Source: Verticillium longisporum
Taxonomy: Eukaryota > Ascomycota > Sordariomycetes > Glomerellales > Plectosphaerellaceae
Length of the DNA stretch: 64,000 bases
Reading direction: 5' to 3'
Assembly (NCBI GenBank): GCA_019188255.1
Contig: JAETXT010000010.1
Span: forward strand, 930,001 to 994,000
Shown here: piece after piece, positions 34,660 through 46,418 of the stretch
Numbering within the stretch: position 1 is the stretch's first letter
How the letters are laid out: each line of letters opens with the position of its first letter
Made by a program: the position numbers and the translations under genes
The notes under the pieces: model-generated
Databases searched by the model: none
Told to the model about the DNA's origin: nothing
Seen by the model: only the letters and a program-made list of their open reading frames with translations

Positions 34660-35277
34660 CTAGTCAAGGTAGGCTCGTGTCCTCAGATGTGCTGTTTGAT
34701 CGGGCTGATCCCCTGCGCTGCTTGCAACTCTACAGATATGGATCTCCCATTGATGTTCTCGCACGAAGCTCTCGGATAAGTAGAGGATAATTGAGCCTTG
34801 GAAATAAGGCAGTGATGCGTTTGCTTGGGGCAGGAAGGCTTGAGGTTGCCGCCCGAGAATGTTGTTGCAAATGGAGGGGGAAAGAGATTCCTGTGAGGGA
34901 CTGCCACTAACTTTTACGGGACTTAGATGTGGAACCAAGGGTGTCTTAGTCTCGGGGAAGAAGGACATGTCTGTCGGCTGGCCCATCTCTAGTCCGAATG
35001 AGAAGCCGAGTATCATCTTAACAAATGGCCGGAGGCAGATGACCTGGACCGGACCGAAGGTGGCTTTCCCATGTCTTTTTGGCAACTCGAATCTGACATC
35101 AGAAACAGCTGAAGGGGGTCGGACCGGAGACCCATGCCGATGCGCGACGGTGAAGCCAAGGTGGCCCTGAGGGTGAACCGCCAGCAGAAACATCGGTGGC
35201 ACCCAACCTGACGGAGGGGTAGCAGACGGGCTAGTCATCTGCACTAAAGCAAAAGCAACTTCCAGAGGCATCGTCAT
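34660..35277 (-). CDS. Hypothetical protein, unrecognised
   Basis: A 205-residue frame starting MTMPLEVAFALVQM. Composition is protein-like (PPMFLLAVHPQGHLGFTVAH, FGPVQVICLRPFVKMILGF), without membrane helices or motifs I know. A second minus-strand frame upstream (35402-35641, containing FRVKIVRETRDGRYVDG) might be an earlier exon of the same gene, but no convincing splice pair was found. Confidence 0.35.
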   Translation of the reverse strand: MTMPLEVAFALVQMTSPSATPPSGWVPPMFLLAVHPQGHLGFTVAHRHGSPVRPPSAVSDVRFELPKRHGKATFGPVQVICLRPFVKMILGFSFGLEMGQPTDMSFFPETKTPLVPHLSPVKVSGSPSQESLSPSICNNILGRQPQAFLPQANASLPYFQGSIILYLSESFVREHQWEIHICRVASSAGDQPDQTAHLRTRAYLD

Positions 35278-36822
35278 AGGGTTAGTTTTAAGAATGACTA
35301 CACTATACCGTCATTTTCACATGTTGGCGCCGATTCTTGTATCGAAGCCTTATATGTGTTGCCGATCAGGCAAGGTTCTGTTCTGTGACTCAGGAGTACT
35401 TTCATCCCAAACGTGGAGTCCTCATTTGATGCATCTCAGGCCACTGAATCCAGAGAGCGCCTGCACCGACGGGAAAGTTTCCGTCCACGTAGCGACCATC
35501 CCGTGTCTCGCGAACAATTTTGACTCTGAATATGTCGTTTGTGCCAAGAACGCCGAGAACGGCGTGATGATCGCGCTTGCTGGGAGCATTGCTGGACGCT
35601 GGCATGTCTAGCCAAATCCTGATAGCAATTAATGAATACACCCCGTATTAAAAACTCAGCTGGATTATACCCAGCATGTCCGTCGTCAGCACTTTGGCAT
35701 CATCTGAGCTCTCAATCATGTTTTGGGAAGACAGCAACAACATAACCGAGATGCAAATCTGGTCGGTTCTCGTCGAGGAGACCATACATGAGTCCTTATC
35801 GTTATGAACGTAGACCCTGTGAGTCGACTGGGTGTTCACTCTTTACATGGGCTCTACCGACGGCCCACGGTACTGGAAAAATCTAGGCCGTGCAAAAAAT
35901 GCCGATCTCTTCCCAAGCGTCGGAGCTTATTCCGAGTATATCGAGTTCGATTCGAAACAAGGAACAAGATAAGTATTCATTCGTGAGCTGAATCTTGTCA
36001 TGAAAGTGACTGCAAGTTTCCGCAGGTAAAACCGGAATGCTAGCGTCTGCTGTTAATGAGGATCCACTGGTAACATGACATGATCGAGTTGTCTCGTAAT
36101 ATTTCCTTCCGAGGCAGATAACGGGAGGAGCCTGGAGACTGGGCCAATGGTTCCGCGAGAAAGGTCATAAGCGATGGCAAGAGAGAACCATACTTGGAAC
36201 CCGGGAGGGACAAGAATTTAGACAAGTATGAAGACACATGCTCAGAAGCACTGCACCGATAATCATGAACATATCGTAAAGATTTATTGAGCTGATGCGT
36301 AAAATTCCATGTCACCTTGGGATGCTGCAAGACCCTCCTCTCGCCATTGCACCCCGTTCAGCTGCGCCTGTTACGAGTCGCCACCCCATCTTGGCCCTGC
36401 GTTCCCCATCCAGCGGTTCCGACTTCTGCCTCTGCTTCCTGACAGCCGTGATTGTTGATGTGATGGCTGATTCTGATGCCCGGACATCCTGAGTGGAATC
36501 AGCCGAGCTCTGGCCCGCTCAGCGTATTGACCCCCACCCCTGTCCGTTGCCATCAAGCCACATCTTCTCATGCGTCGAGTTGAGTATTTGCCCGGGGTTG
36601 CAACTTCTTTTGCGATGCTTTGGCGAACTGGTGCCGTTGCAGTAGTGTCCGTTCTAGCGGCGGCTTGCAAGGCGAAGTGTTTCTCCTCGGCTCACTCTGA
36701 GGTGCCGATACGCGTCCTTTGCGGAAACCCTTGCTGTATGCCTTGCCCTGGCCTCAAGCCACCGTCCGTTGGATACGTCCGTCGTAAGTTTTATACCTCG
36801 TTGGGCAGATTTCCGTCCAACT
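35278..36822. other. Right border of the gene-poor island
   Basis: About 1.5 kb returning to normal GC. Apart from the possible exon at 35402-35641 (minus), no gene is supported. Confidence 0.4.
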
Positions 36823-37950
36823 TCAAGACTCGTCCATCTCGTCCTCCTTTCTTGAAGACGCCTCGCCGCTGCCGCCGCCAAGCGCAGCGGCAATATTCTC
36901 AAGGCCCTCGACCTCGCCCTTGGCCAACTTTTTGCCCTCGCCCTGCCATTCGCCATCGCGGACCTCGCCATTCTCGCCGAGCTCGAGCCCACGCACGTTC
37001 TCGAGGTGCTTCCTCGTCGCCACCTCAACGTACTCGACCCGCTCGCGCCGCCAGCCCTTCCTCCTGTCGTCGTCCCCGTTCTCGTCGCCCCGGCCGGCCA
37101 GGTCGGGCATGAGATTGGTCAGAGACGTCGACAGCGCGCGCAGGGCCTGCAGCTGCGACAGCGTAAAGGCGGTCGTCGTCGAGATGGGCGTCCGGGCATC
37201 GGCGTCCTGGAGACCGCCCTTGGCGTGCAGGAAGCCAAACGGCGCGGCGGCGCCCTCCTCGGCCTTGACGGCGTGCTCGCCGGCGCCGAGCGCGGCCCTC
37301 GCCTGCCGACCGCCGGTCGCCGCCGCAGACCCAGCGACAGCGGCGCGCAGCTTGGCCAGCAGGGCGGCGTTGCGGGCCTTCTCGGCGCGCAGCATGACGT
37401 TGAGGCGCTGGCTGCCCTGCAGGCTGCGGCGCACGGCGTTGACGCTCTCGGGGTGGGCGCGCCGTCGCGGGCGGGGGCGTCAAAGTCGTGGGGCCCGTAG
37501 TGCGACAGGCGCAGCCAGGGGCGGGCGTCGGGGCTGAGGCAGATGAGGTAGCGCATGACGTAGAGCTCGAAGATGTCAAAGTTCTTGTCAATGGCGTTGC
37601 ACAGGAGCGTCTCGAGCTTGTGGACGCCGTCGGCGACCTCGAACTTGGCGGCCTCGTCGGCGGTGCGGGGCGGGTCGGCGGAGGGGTTCTGTTTTTGTTG
37701 CTGCTGCTGCTTCTTGAGGGCCTTTTCGAAGCCGAGCGTCTTGGCGCTGGCGCCGGTGAGACCCTGCTCGACGCGATCGAGGGTGCGGTCGGCGAGGGAG
37801 TTGACGACGTTGATGATGCTGTCGAGGAGGGACTGGGGTGGTTGATCAGTGGAGGTTCAAGCAGGTTGGCAGGGGGGCTCGACATACGACGGGCGCATAT
37901 CCGAGATGCTCCGTCAGGATCTCAGTGTCGGTGATGTGAGGTTGCGCCAT
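36823..37950 (-). CDS. MTW1: Kinetochore protein Mtw1/Mis12
   Basis: Core subunit of the Mis12/MIND complex, which links centromeric chromatin to the Ndc80 microtubule coupler. Exons are 37950-37888 and 37832-36823, with the intron at 37887-37833 (GTATGT...CAG), giving 357 residues after correction. Family blocks are ILTEHLGYAPVSLLDSIINV, NSLADRTLDRVEQGL, a Q-rich loop, KLETLLCNAIDKNFDIFELY and a helical C-terminal half (SLQGSQRLNVMLRAEKARN). The frame breaks at the GGGG run 37450-37453 (CCCC on the coding strand). One extra base gives TPESVNAVRRSLQGS and leaves the rest in frame to TGA. Family assignment rests on the N-terminal blocks. Confidence 0.85.
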
Positions 37951-38830
37951 GGTCGTAATTGATGGTGCTGCCGACAGAGCACCACACCTGGCAAAGTGTA
38001 GATGTTAAGGATGTTGGAGGTTGCAGAGGAGCGGGTGCGACGCGACTTGACGCGACGAGTGGATGCGGGATGCAGGTGGGGGAGTGGGAAGCTCTGGGAG
38101 AGGCCGAGCGCCTGGAGAGGCCGAGCGCCTGGGAGAGGCCTGTGGAGCCTTTGGAGAGGTCCGGATCTGTGCGGCCTGGCGCAGGGCACAGGGCCCGGGG
38201 CGCTATCCTTGCAGCGCCTCAGCGCCCGCGTCCCATGCCACAGTGGACGACATGCCTGTAACCCAGCATTGCTGCAGCTGGCTTCCCGCTGATGTATGAA
38301 TACATGCGAAGCATCAAAACTCCAGCCGACAGCTGTACTATGAATCTCAAACTGCGCTGATGTTTGACATTTTCATGCGAGCACGGACCTCAAGCAGTTT
38401 ATCAGAACCTCCAGCAGTGGACAAGCCCCCCGATTCATCAACCATAACTGCGCGGCTTCGGAGGCGCACGAACGCTAGCATCAGTTCGACTCGCCTCGAG
38501 ACTAAACGAGTGGTCATAAGTACATGAATGACACTTCTGACGCTCGTCTTCATCCTGCGTACATGTTTCCTACGTACATATTTCCTGCCGCAAAAGGAGA
38601 CAGCGACAATCTGAAAGCCCTCCAGCTCGAGCTGCCAAGTTCAACATGGGCACGATGGCAGATACCCACTACATGACATGCCTGGCGCCTGGCAAAGAAC
38701 CGCCACAAATTTCAAGATTGCAAGCAAGTACATCTATTCTTGTTACAAAGCTGTCCCAGCTCACCAGTAGAATACACATGACGGGCCGGCCCAACCACGC
38801 CCCAGGAAACCCAAACACGGCGACGAGAGC
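37951..38830. other. Intergenic region upstream of MTW1
   Basis: Holds a short GA-rich tandem repeat (GAGAGGCCGAGCGCCTG, about 38098-38145). No gene supported. Confidence 0.45.
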
Positions 38831-39368
38831 TCACACGCCAAAGCGGAACTCCCGAAACTTCTTCTGGTAGTAGAACGTCGACAGCGCGCCGGCGACGGTC
38901 AGGCCGATGGCCGGGCGGGACCTTGCCTGCGTGGCGACGAGCCGCTGGGCGCCGGCGCCCAGCAGGACGACGCTGCTGCCCAGCGCGAGCTCGGCGCCGT
39001 AGTCCTTGTTCTTCTTCAGGAGGTATCCTGCACGCACGCAGAGAGTGGTTAGCTAGAGCTCCGTGCCTCGTGGCGCATGAAGCAGGCGGAGCGAAGTGAG
39101 ATTCGCAGCACTGCCCGGCAACACGGGCCACGGCCCCCAGAGGGCCATAGGGAGAGGGTACTAACCTGCAAAGGCAAAGCTCGTGCCGAGAGTCAGGCCT
39201 GCGATGAGAGACGGCTTAGAACGCGTGCGGACGAAGCCGAAGGTGCCGCCGGCAGCCACTGTTGGGCGGGCGGGTACACGTGAGCATTTGACCTGGGAAC
39301 GGGAGGGGCTAGTCAGAGCGTCGGGACTTACACAGGCCTGCCAATGTGAATGCGGGGTGCTCAGCCAT
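38831..39368 (-). CDS. TMEM14 family small membrane protein (UPF0136)
   Basis: A 108-residue protein from exons 39368-39332, 39258-39166 and 39027-38831. Splicing joins MAEHPAFTLAGL to AAGGTFGFVRTRSKPSLIAG, then LTLGTSFAFAGYLLKKNKDYG. The family pattern is a short protein with a GF-R-S-SL-AG motif in loop one, four predicted helices and a K-R-F-x-FG-like end (KKFREFRFGV). Members are mitochondrial or ER membrane proteins; animal TMEM14C is linked to porphyrin import. The role in fungi is not established. The frame is clean. Confidence 0.88.
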
Positions 39369-39816
39369 GACTGTGACGTTTGCGCTGTGTGTGAGATGGA
39401 TGGCAAGGGAGGTAGCATGAGCACACGAGGTTGAGCTTGGGGGTTGACAGCTCTCGAGTCGTCGAGGTCATGATCTGCTGAGATAAGCGAAAAGAAATGA
39501 GTGAAAGGTCCGAGTGGGGCCGGACTTTCGGCCTGGCGATGGCGTGCCGCAACTTGAGCGTGATGCAAACGAGGAGAAACGGGTCAAGATTCGGTATTTC
39601 AAAACGATTAGAATGGGAGAATGTGAGTAAAGGCGTGTTTCTACCGAAGATGTCAACCAGCTGGTTCTTCTCCCGCATGAATTGCCTTCGTGAAGCTAGT
39701 ACCGTTTTCCTAGATGCCTCGCGGCGTTGAATCAAAGACACTACGAACAGCCATCGAGCTTGCTCATCGTTGCAAAACCATTGTGTATTCAGACCCCCAA
39801 ACTCCTTATATGCATG

Positions 39817-41814
39817 TCACACCGCTTTCGCACGACCATCTTTAGGCTTTTCCTCTGGCTTCTCCTGAGGCTTCTCCTGAGGCTTCTCCTGAGGCTTGTC
39901 CTCTGGCTTCTCCTGAGGCTTCTCTGTCGGCCTTTCTTCCGGCTTGCCTTCTGGCATTTCTTTGGGATTTTCCTGCTTATCATCTGGTTTCCCTGGAGAA
40001 GCATCCTCTGGCTTGCCCTCTGGCTTGCCCTCCGGCTTGCCCTCTGGCTTGCCCTCTGGCTTGTCTTGCGGCTTCGATTCAGGCTCGAGCTCCGGCTTGA
40101 TGTCAGGTTTGGCCTCCAGCTTGGCCGCCTCCTTCTCAGGCTTCTTCGCTGGCTTCTTCGTCCCAATGACCGGCGCCGCCTCGCCACTGCACAGCTTCTG
40201 CAACGGGATAAACGGCTCGTCAACGGCATCCGTAAAAACGCCACCAAACTCATCCTCGAGCTCCACGTTCTCCGGGTACCGGTGCGCGACAACCCAGATC
40301 CGCCCATCAATGGGCCGCGGGTGTATCGGCTCGTCAGCCTGGATGGCGCGGACAGCGGCGCGTAGCAGGGGCCGCAGGACGGGGAAGAACCACGAGTCGT
40401 AGTACTTGTCGACAAAGGCCTTCTTGCTGCAAGTGTTGTGGTAAAAGGCGTAAATGTGGCGCGTGGCCGTGTTCGTGCCGAGGCGGAGGCCGGCGATCCA
40501 GGCGCGGGCCGAGTCGACGGGCCGCTCGTCATCGAGGAGGGCGTCGAAGAGGCGGCGCAGGCCACGGTAGAGTGGCGCCGGCATCTGGATGGTGTAGCCG
40601 GCATCGAGGACGCCGGCGGCCTTCTCGACCGTGGCGGTGCGATCGTGGTTGGCGAAGCGGAGGCGGCGCATGAACTTTCGTTGTGGCACTGCGTCTGCGT
40701 GATGGCGTAGTCTGTGTCGAGGAAGGCGTGGTACTCGGTCACGTCGTGGCCGTCGCGCCGCGGCTCAGGAAACGTGTAGTCGTCGCGCCCTCCGGGGAAG
40801 ACGCCGTCATTGAGGTCGAGGGTGCGCTGGTACTCCTGCCGCGCGTAGAGCGTCGAGACGTAGTACTGGTCCGAGTTGTGGTACTTGTACTCCGGGTCGA
40901 ACGTGTCCTCGATGAGCGCCAGCGTCGCGTCGATCAGGGTCCGCAGGTCGCCCAGCGGCCCGATGACGGTGCCTGAGTTGACGAAGCGCGAGTCGCTGAA
41001 CGGCAGGCCGCCGGTGCCCGTCTCAGGGCCCCAGACGTAGCGGGGCAGGGTGGAAAAGGGGACGAGCCAGCAGCGCGGGTCGCGTTGCTTCTCGTCGCCG
41101 TTGCCGCTGCTGGGGAAGCACCCCTTGTCGGTGCCCCAGAGGACCGTCTGGCGCAGGCCCTTGGAGTGCACTTCCTCGACGGTGAGGCCACGCTGATCGG
41201 CTAGTCTCTGATCGGCGGCGGCGGCGACGTCAAAGTAACGCTGGATCAGGGTCTCGGCGGGGATCTGGGCGAGGACGTCGAAGCCGTCGACGACGATGAC
41301 AAGATCATCATCCTCGCCGGCAGCGGGGCCGTGAAGATAGCGAGTAATGGCCCGCAGCTTTGCAATGTGAGCCGCCTTAGCGTCAAACTCGCCCGTAGCC
41401 TTGTAGCCGACCAGCACGGGAATCGGAAAGCGGTTGACGAGGGCAGAAGCCACGACGGCGCACACAGGCGGCTTCACCAGCGTCGTCGGGACGAGATAAT
41501 GCAATCGGGAGATTCTGCCGAGGCTCGTTACGTGTGGCCGTGCCCCTGGACCGGCCTGGGGATTACTTGAGGGTGATTCTGTGGGCTTTTCGGGCGTCTT
41601 GGTCTCGGCCCCGGCGGGCATAGATTCTAGGGAAGAACGAGATATATCCTACACAACCATGTTAATAAACGATCGACGGTCAAGTCGCAACGAACTTCTG
41701 CGACCGAACTACGAATATGCCTACCCTGTACTGAATGACCAGCGCTGTGAAGAAAAGCAACAGCAGAAAGCTGACGACACCGTAAGAGGTGCGCCGGGAT
41801 GCGCTGGCAAGCAT
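39817..41814 (-). CDS. Type II membrane glycosyltransferase (PLOD-like GT domain) with KPEG-repeat tail
   Basis: About 640 residues from exons 41814-41725 and 41648-39817, with the intron at 41724-41649. Exon 1 encodes a signal anchor ([17 protein letters not shown]), so the catalytic domain should face the Golgi or ER lumen. The domain has [13 protein letters not shown] (a DxD-like site in the position used by LH3/PLOD-type transferases), [16 protein letters not shown] and [15 protein letters not shown]. The C-terminal ~90 residues are [16 protein letters not shown] repeats. The frame breaks at TTT 40676-40678; one more base joins QTQCHNE to [10 protein letters not shown]. Substrate is unknown. 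Whether the low-complexity tail is luminal is inferred. Confidence 0.75.
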
Positions 41815-43694
41815 AGCGGTGGTGTTGCTCGGGGAGGTCGGACCACGGAGTTGTATCACAGAAAAGAAGAATCGTCTTACACGGGCGTCAACTACCTGAT
41901 GGCAGTGAGAGGTCCTACAAATGCCTGAAGAAAGTGCCGAAGGAAAAGGTTCGGATGCCCGGATGACAAGGTGGTCAGACGAAGGGGGCCACAACACTGA
42001 TGCGCGTTGAGATAGGAGAACACAGATTGGCCACGAAGCATAGCCGGCTCTGAAGGAGGCAGCGTCATCTTAAAGCAGAAACGGGAAAACAAGGGAACGG
42101 CGGGATGGACGAAGCAGAGTAAGAAGTAATACAGTTGCCTACCGGCTTGGGACGCGGCACAGCACAATAGCTTGGCCCCGTTTGGCGGCACAAGGTACTG
42201 GGTATTGGCTCGTCCTGGACAGGATGATGGATCGCGTCTTTCTCCACAGGACGGACCTTTGCAAGCTGGGCATTCCTGGGCACGCCACCAAGGAGAGAAC
42301 TAGAGAAGCGGCGAGGAGGCAGTCAAGCCTCGTGGCACTGGGGGCCAGCGCTGGTCTCAGCCATCATACTTGTCTACGACAACATGTGGTTAGAGGTTCG
42401 GCTGCGTGGGTGTGGACATGGGGGCGAGACAGCCACAAGACGGCGACAGACATCCAAGGGGGGGTGAAGAGCCCCATAGACATTGGCTGCGGCTTGTGCC
42501 CTGCGCCTGGCGCCCAGCTTCAGCGATGGAAAGAAAAAGTGAAGTGAGGCCAGGCCAGGGGACTGCTTGGAGGAGTGCCTGTGGTTCTTGTCTCCGCGCC
42601 TCGTCGATCGGATCGGTTTTGGAGGGGGCGGACGCCAAAGCAAGGGGATGGCTGACAAGGGCTGAGGAGCCAGATCCCTGCGGCCAACGCAATAGAGATG
42701 GGCCTTTTGAGGTGATATTGGCGGATTTTGGGAACAAGAGCCAGGCTTGGCCATGGAGTATGCTGGAGAATTTGCACGCCAGCCAAGATGCCGGAAGAAT
42801 GAGACGATGCAGGAGTGTCGTCTCGAGGATGGACTTTCCCTTCCGGGCGACCCACTGTTGCCGTCCATCCATGGTCGCTCTTTCTCTCCCTCTTCTCTCA
42901 CAACTACCTAGGTACCTACCTAAGGTACCTACCTAAGGTAAGGTACCTACCTAACCTGTAATCGCGACCTCTCGGCAGTGCGTGAAAATGCCGGCGATGA
43001 CTGCAAGAGAGAGGTGTTTTCCTCCCCTCATTTCGACAACACGAGAAACCTTACAGAAGTTAAGTTTTACTAAACGGTGCTGTGCCTCACTCGTGATTCA
43101 ACTTTAACTCGCAAATAGAACCAACGGGGCGGGGGAGGTACATATACCGTGCTTTGGGGGCTTGTTCGCAGCTTCCTGATGACGAGAGAAAGTATCGGTA
43201 CATCGGCCGCGTCAGGAGCACAGCCGGGGCTGGGCTGCAGCGACCCGAGACCCCTGAAGACAGGTACTGAAGACGATAACGCACTTGCGCACCTACTAGG
43301 CACCTACCGGTCTCTTAAGGTGACGGCCTCGCTGAGAGATCCGTGGACCCCTGTGAACTGTGATCAGCCGCCCCAAACGTTGACAGCTGCCAACATGGGA
43401 GGGACGGCCAGGCTGCTTACCTTGAAAAAGGTAAGGTACCTTTCCTCCAAGGTGGTAAGTACCAAGGGCGATCGCTGACACATCATCCTCCCACCATTCG
43501 GGGAGGTACAGAGGAGGGGAGCCCGGTGCTTGGAACTCGATGCATTTCCCCGCGATCCGACCTTTCGCCTGGCAGATCACAAACCCAGCTGCCGCAATCA
43601 CACACACAACCACACACGCAGCCAACCCCCGCCCAGACGCCGTCCGTCGCTCCCAGCTTCCACCTACAAGTCACAAGTCGCTCACCTCGCCAAC
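41815..43694. other. Divergent intergenic region, glycosyltransferase / AIM3-like
   Basis: About 1.9 kb. No convincing gene; open frames at 42374-42936 on both strands overlap each other and have no features. It holds a TACCTAGGTACCTACCTAAGG cluster at 42904-42957 and AAGGTAAGGTACC at about 43427-43441, followed by a CACACA-rich 5' leader near 43600. Confidence 0.5.
42904..42957. repeat. TACCTAGGTACC / ACCTAAGGTA cluster
   Basis: A 54-bp run of overlapping palindromic units (CTACCTAGGTACCTACC, TAAGGTACCTACC). It is of the same motif family as the clusters at 11.7, 59.56 and 62.1 kb. Confidence 0.85.
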
Positions 43695-45113
43695 ATGCCC
43701 GACTTTGGCTCCATCGTCAAGGGCGGGTGGCATCCCGAGAAGAAGGGCACCACCTTCAAGGGCCAGATGGTGCGTAGCATTCCGTCCTTGTCTCACGACA
43801 ATCTCCACTGTGCCACGCGATGCGCCACCACCCAGCTTCACTGACATCCCTCGTAGAAAGGCCTCGTGGGAAGAGGCGACAAGGATAAGGACGAAGAGCG
43901 TGCCAATCACGTCTCGAGACCCATCGCCTCCCTGCGAGATCCAGCCTCCTTTGCTCCTCCTCCCAAGCGCACCGCAGACCAGCCTCTGCCGCCGCCCATC
44001 TCCCGCACGAGCACAGCATCCTCTGCCGCCGCCGGACCCCCGTCCTACAACGACTCGAACCGCTATGCTACCCAGCAGCAGCAGCAGTATGGCGCCGTTG
44101 CCGAGGAGGAGGACGACACGCCAGCCCCTCCGAAGCCCTACCGGGTTGACACGACCGGCCTCTCGACGTCCCATCTGCCGCCGCCTCCCAAAATGAAGAA
44201 CATGGGCATCGCGCCGCCGCCGACCCCTCCCTCCGCCGCCTCCGCCGCCAGGGTCCCGCCGCCGAGCTTGCCGCCGAGGTTACCACCCCGCACCCCCTCG
44301 GCCTCGACGACACCCATCCAGAGCCCCGCGCCTACCGGCGGCTCCTCCAACGCGGCGAGCGGCGGTGGCGGCTACCTCAACCAAGGTGCCCTGAACCGTC
44401 TCGGCGCAGCCGGCGTCTCCGTTCCGGCCTTTGGCATCGGCAGATCCTCCTCTCCAGCCGCCCCGGCCCCAGCACCGGCAATGGCCGCCGCGCCATCGCC
44501 CACCCCGGCCCCCGCCGCCTCGCACATGAGCGAGCTCCAGAACCGCTTCTCCAAGCTCAGCAAGCCCTCCTTCGGCGCACCCTCGCCAGCCGGCGTTCCC
44601 ACCGACAGCTACGGCGCCACGAGCACCCCGCCCGCCGAGGGCACGACCATGGCACAGAAGCAGGCGGCCCTGCGCACGGCGTCCAACTTCCACAAGGACC
44701 CGTCCTCCGTCAGCATGGCCGACGCGCGCTCCGCCGCTGGCACCCTCAACAACTTTCGCCAGCGCCACGGCGACCAGGTCGCCTCGGGCGTCCGCACGGC
44801 CGGCGCGCTCAACCAAAAGTACGGCATTGCCGACCGCGTGGGCGGGTACGCGGGGCAGGTGGGCGCGCAGCAGGAGGGCGTCACGCAGCGGCAGGGGCAG
44901 GGGCAGGCCGAAACCACGTCGACCGTCTCGTCGCCGTCGTCGTCGGCGGCGGTGCTGCCGCCGCCGGGGCTCGCGGGGAAGAAGAAGCCGCCACCGCCGC
45001 CGCCGAAAAAGAAGCCTGCCCTAGCCGGGGTTCCGCAGCAGCAGCAGTCGCCGTCTGCGGACGACGGGGGTCCGCCGCCGCCGGTTCCCCTGTCGACGAG
45101 ACCACAGTGGTGA
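43695..45113 (+). CDS. AIM3-like proline-rich cytoskeleton-associated protein
   Basis: A 443-residue protein from exons 43695-43769 and 43857-45113. The N-terminus MPDFGSIVKGGWHPEKKG is the signature I associate with yeast Aim3-type proteins, which are linked to cortical actin patches. The rest is disordered: many PPP runs (LPPPPKMKN, APPPTPPSA, KKKPPPPPPKKK) suited to SH3 or profilin binding, plus a conserved-looking helical segment (MAQKQAALRTASNFHKDP, AGTLNNFRQRHGDQ, GALNQKYGIADRVGGYAGQ). The family link rests mainly on the N-terminal motif and overall design. The frame is clean. Confidence 0.65.
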
Positions 45114-45563
45114 TGCGTTTCTGATGGTCAATCTCTGGGTACATTTATTTCAGATAGAGTTTGTAGCGAGTGCGATCCCTAGCATTAGAGGCGTTGTTTT
45201 TCCCAACCTTGAGCGTACCATGCCGGCAACACAGCCATATTTTGATGAAAGGTATCATTGCACGCTGTTCATCATTCATCATCACACGACTAGGCGCATT
45301 TCATATTTGTGAAATTATGCATCAGCGGCAAAACGCCACCGACACGACTTTTTTTTGCTTTGCTACGGGTCTCATGAGGTATATGTCAAGGCAGATGGGC
45401 GATTCATCACTGGTGCTTGACCAGGCGGCGCCATGATGGTGAGAGTTTGCTCTTCTCGTTATCGAAGGGCGGAATTTCGTGGACTACGTTATGAGATATG
45501 AAGAGTCTTCTTCTGCCGGAGGACTTTGGCGGGAGGAACGGCGGGACAGAACAAAAAGTCTAT

Positions 45564-46418
45564 TTAAACCTTCTCCTCCTTGAGGCCGTGCTTGAAGACG
45601 ACAACGTAGGGGGTGACGCCGTCCTCGCGGTAGTTCATCAGGACGATGCTGGGGGGCGAGTGAGTTAGCCTGGGAAATTCATTGTTTCTCGGCGGTATCC
45701 TTTTTCGGGGCCATGCAGTGGCGAAGGGAAGGGCTGAATAGACTTACGCTCCGTCGGGGTTCATGGACTCGCCAGTGTAGAACTCCCAGTCCTTGAAGTT
45801 GGGGAGGAGGGTCTCCTTGACGTAAGTCTGGGCGCCCTTCTCGAACTTGGTGATCTCCTCAGCAGAGGCACCAGTCTCCTGGAGGTGGGCCTTGACGGCC
45901 TTCATGTAGCCCTTGAGGTAGGACAGGTAGCCCTTCTTGTCGAAGGAGGTGGACTGGAGGCGGAAAGAGTTGACAATGTTGTTGACCTTCACAACGTCGT
46001 CATCGAGAGCCTCCTCGGCCTCCTCGGCGGAAGCGTTGGCACCAGTGTCTGAGGGGAGAGCGTCGTTAGCGAACGGAGCCTTGGGTGGCGGGGTACTGCT
46101 GCTTGTGCTTGAAGGGGGGGAGATTCCATTCAGCAGACGCGGGGATGGTCAGTACGCACTGACGCTGACGGCGCCGAGCTCGATCATGGCGCAGTCGGCC
46201 TCGAAGACGACACCGCCGACCTCCTTGAGGTCGTACGAGTCGGAGATGAGCTCGTCACCGGTGAGGATGTCCTGTTGTCGAGAGATGCGGGGTCAGCGAT
46301 TCTGCAGTTTCAATTTATCCCACTACTGCCCCTCTTCCTACGTCGCATGCGCGGGCCATAGGAGGGGCCGAGGTAGATGCTTTGGAGGCTCTCCATGGCG
46401 TACCTTGTAAATCTTCAT
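45564..46418 (-). CDS. Translationally controlled tumour protein (TCTP)
   Basis: A 170-residue protein from exons 46418-46404, 46271-46160, 46048-45748 and 45648-45564. The first exon encodes only MKIYK. Splicing gives [18 protein letters not shown], then the TCTP signature region, [20 protein letters not shown] (helical hairpin), [17 protein letters not shown] and the C-terminal [22 protein letters not shown]. Length and all landmark blocks match the family. TCTP is an abundant cytosolic protein tied to translation and growth; yeast Tma19 associates with ribosomes and mitochondria. The frame is clean in every exon. Confidence 0.96.

Noticed and set aside
37025..37885. 286-residue minus-strand frame rich in Ser/Pro/Arg
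   Set aside because: It is the wrong frame across the MTW1 intron and exon 2; the Mis12 blocks are in the neighbouring frame.
39727..40365. Plus-strand frame of Leu/Arg repeats (LLLRLLLRL)
   Set aside because: Antisense shadow of the KPEG/KPQE repeat tail of the glycosyltransferase.
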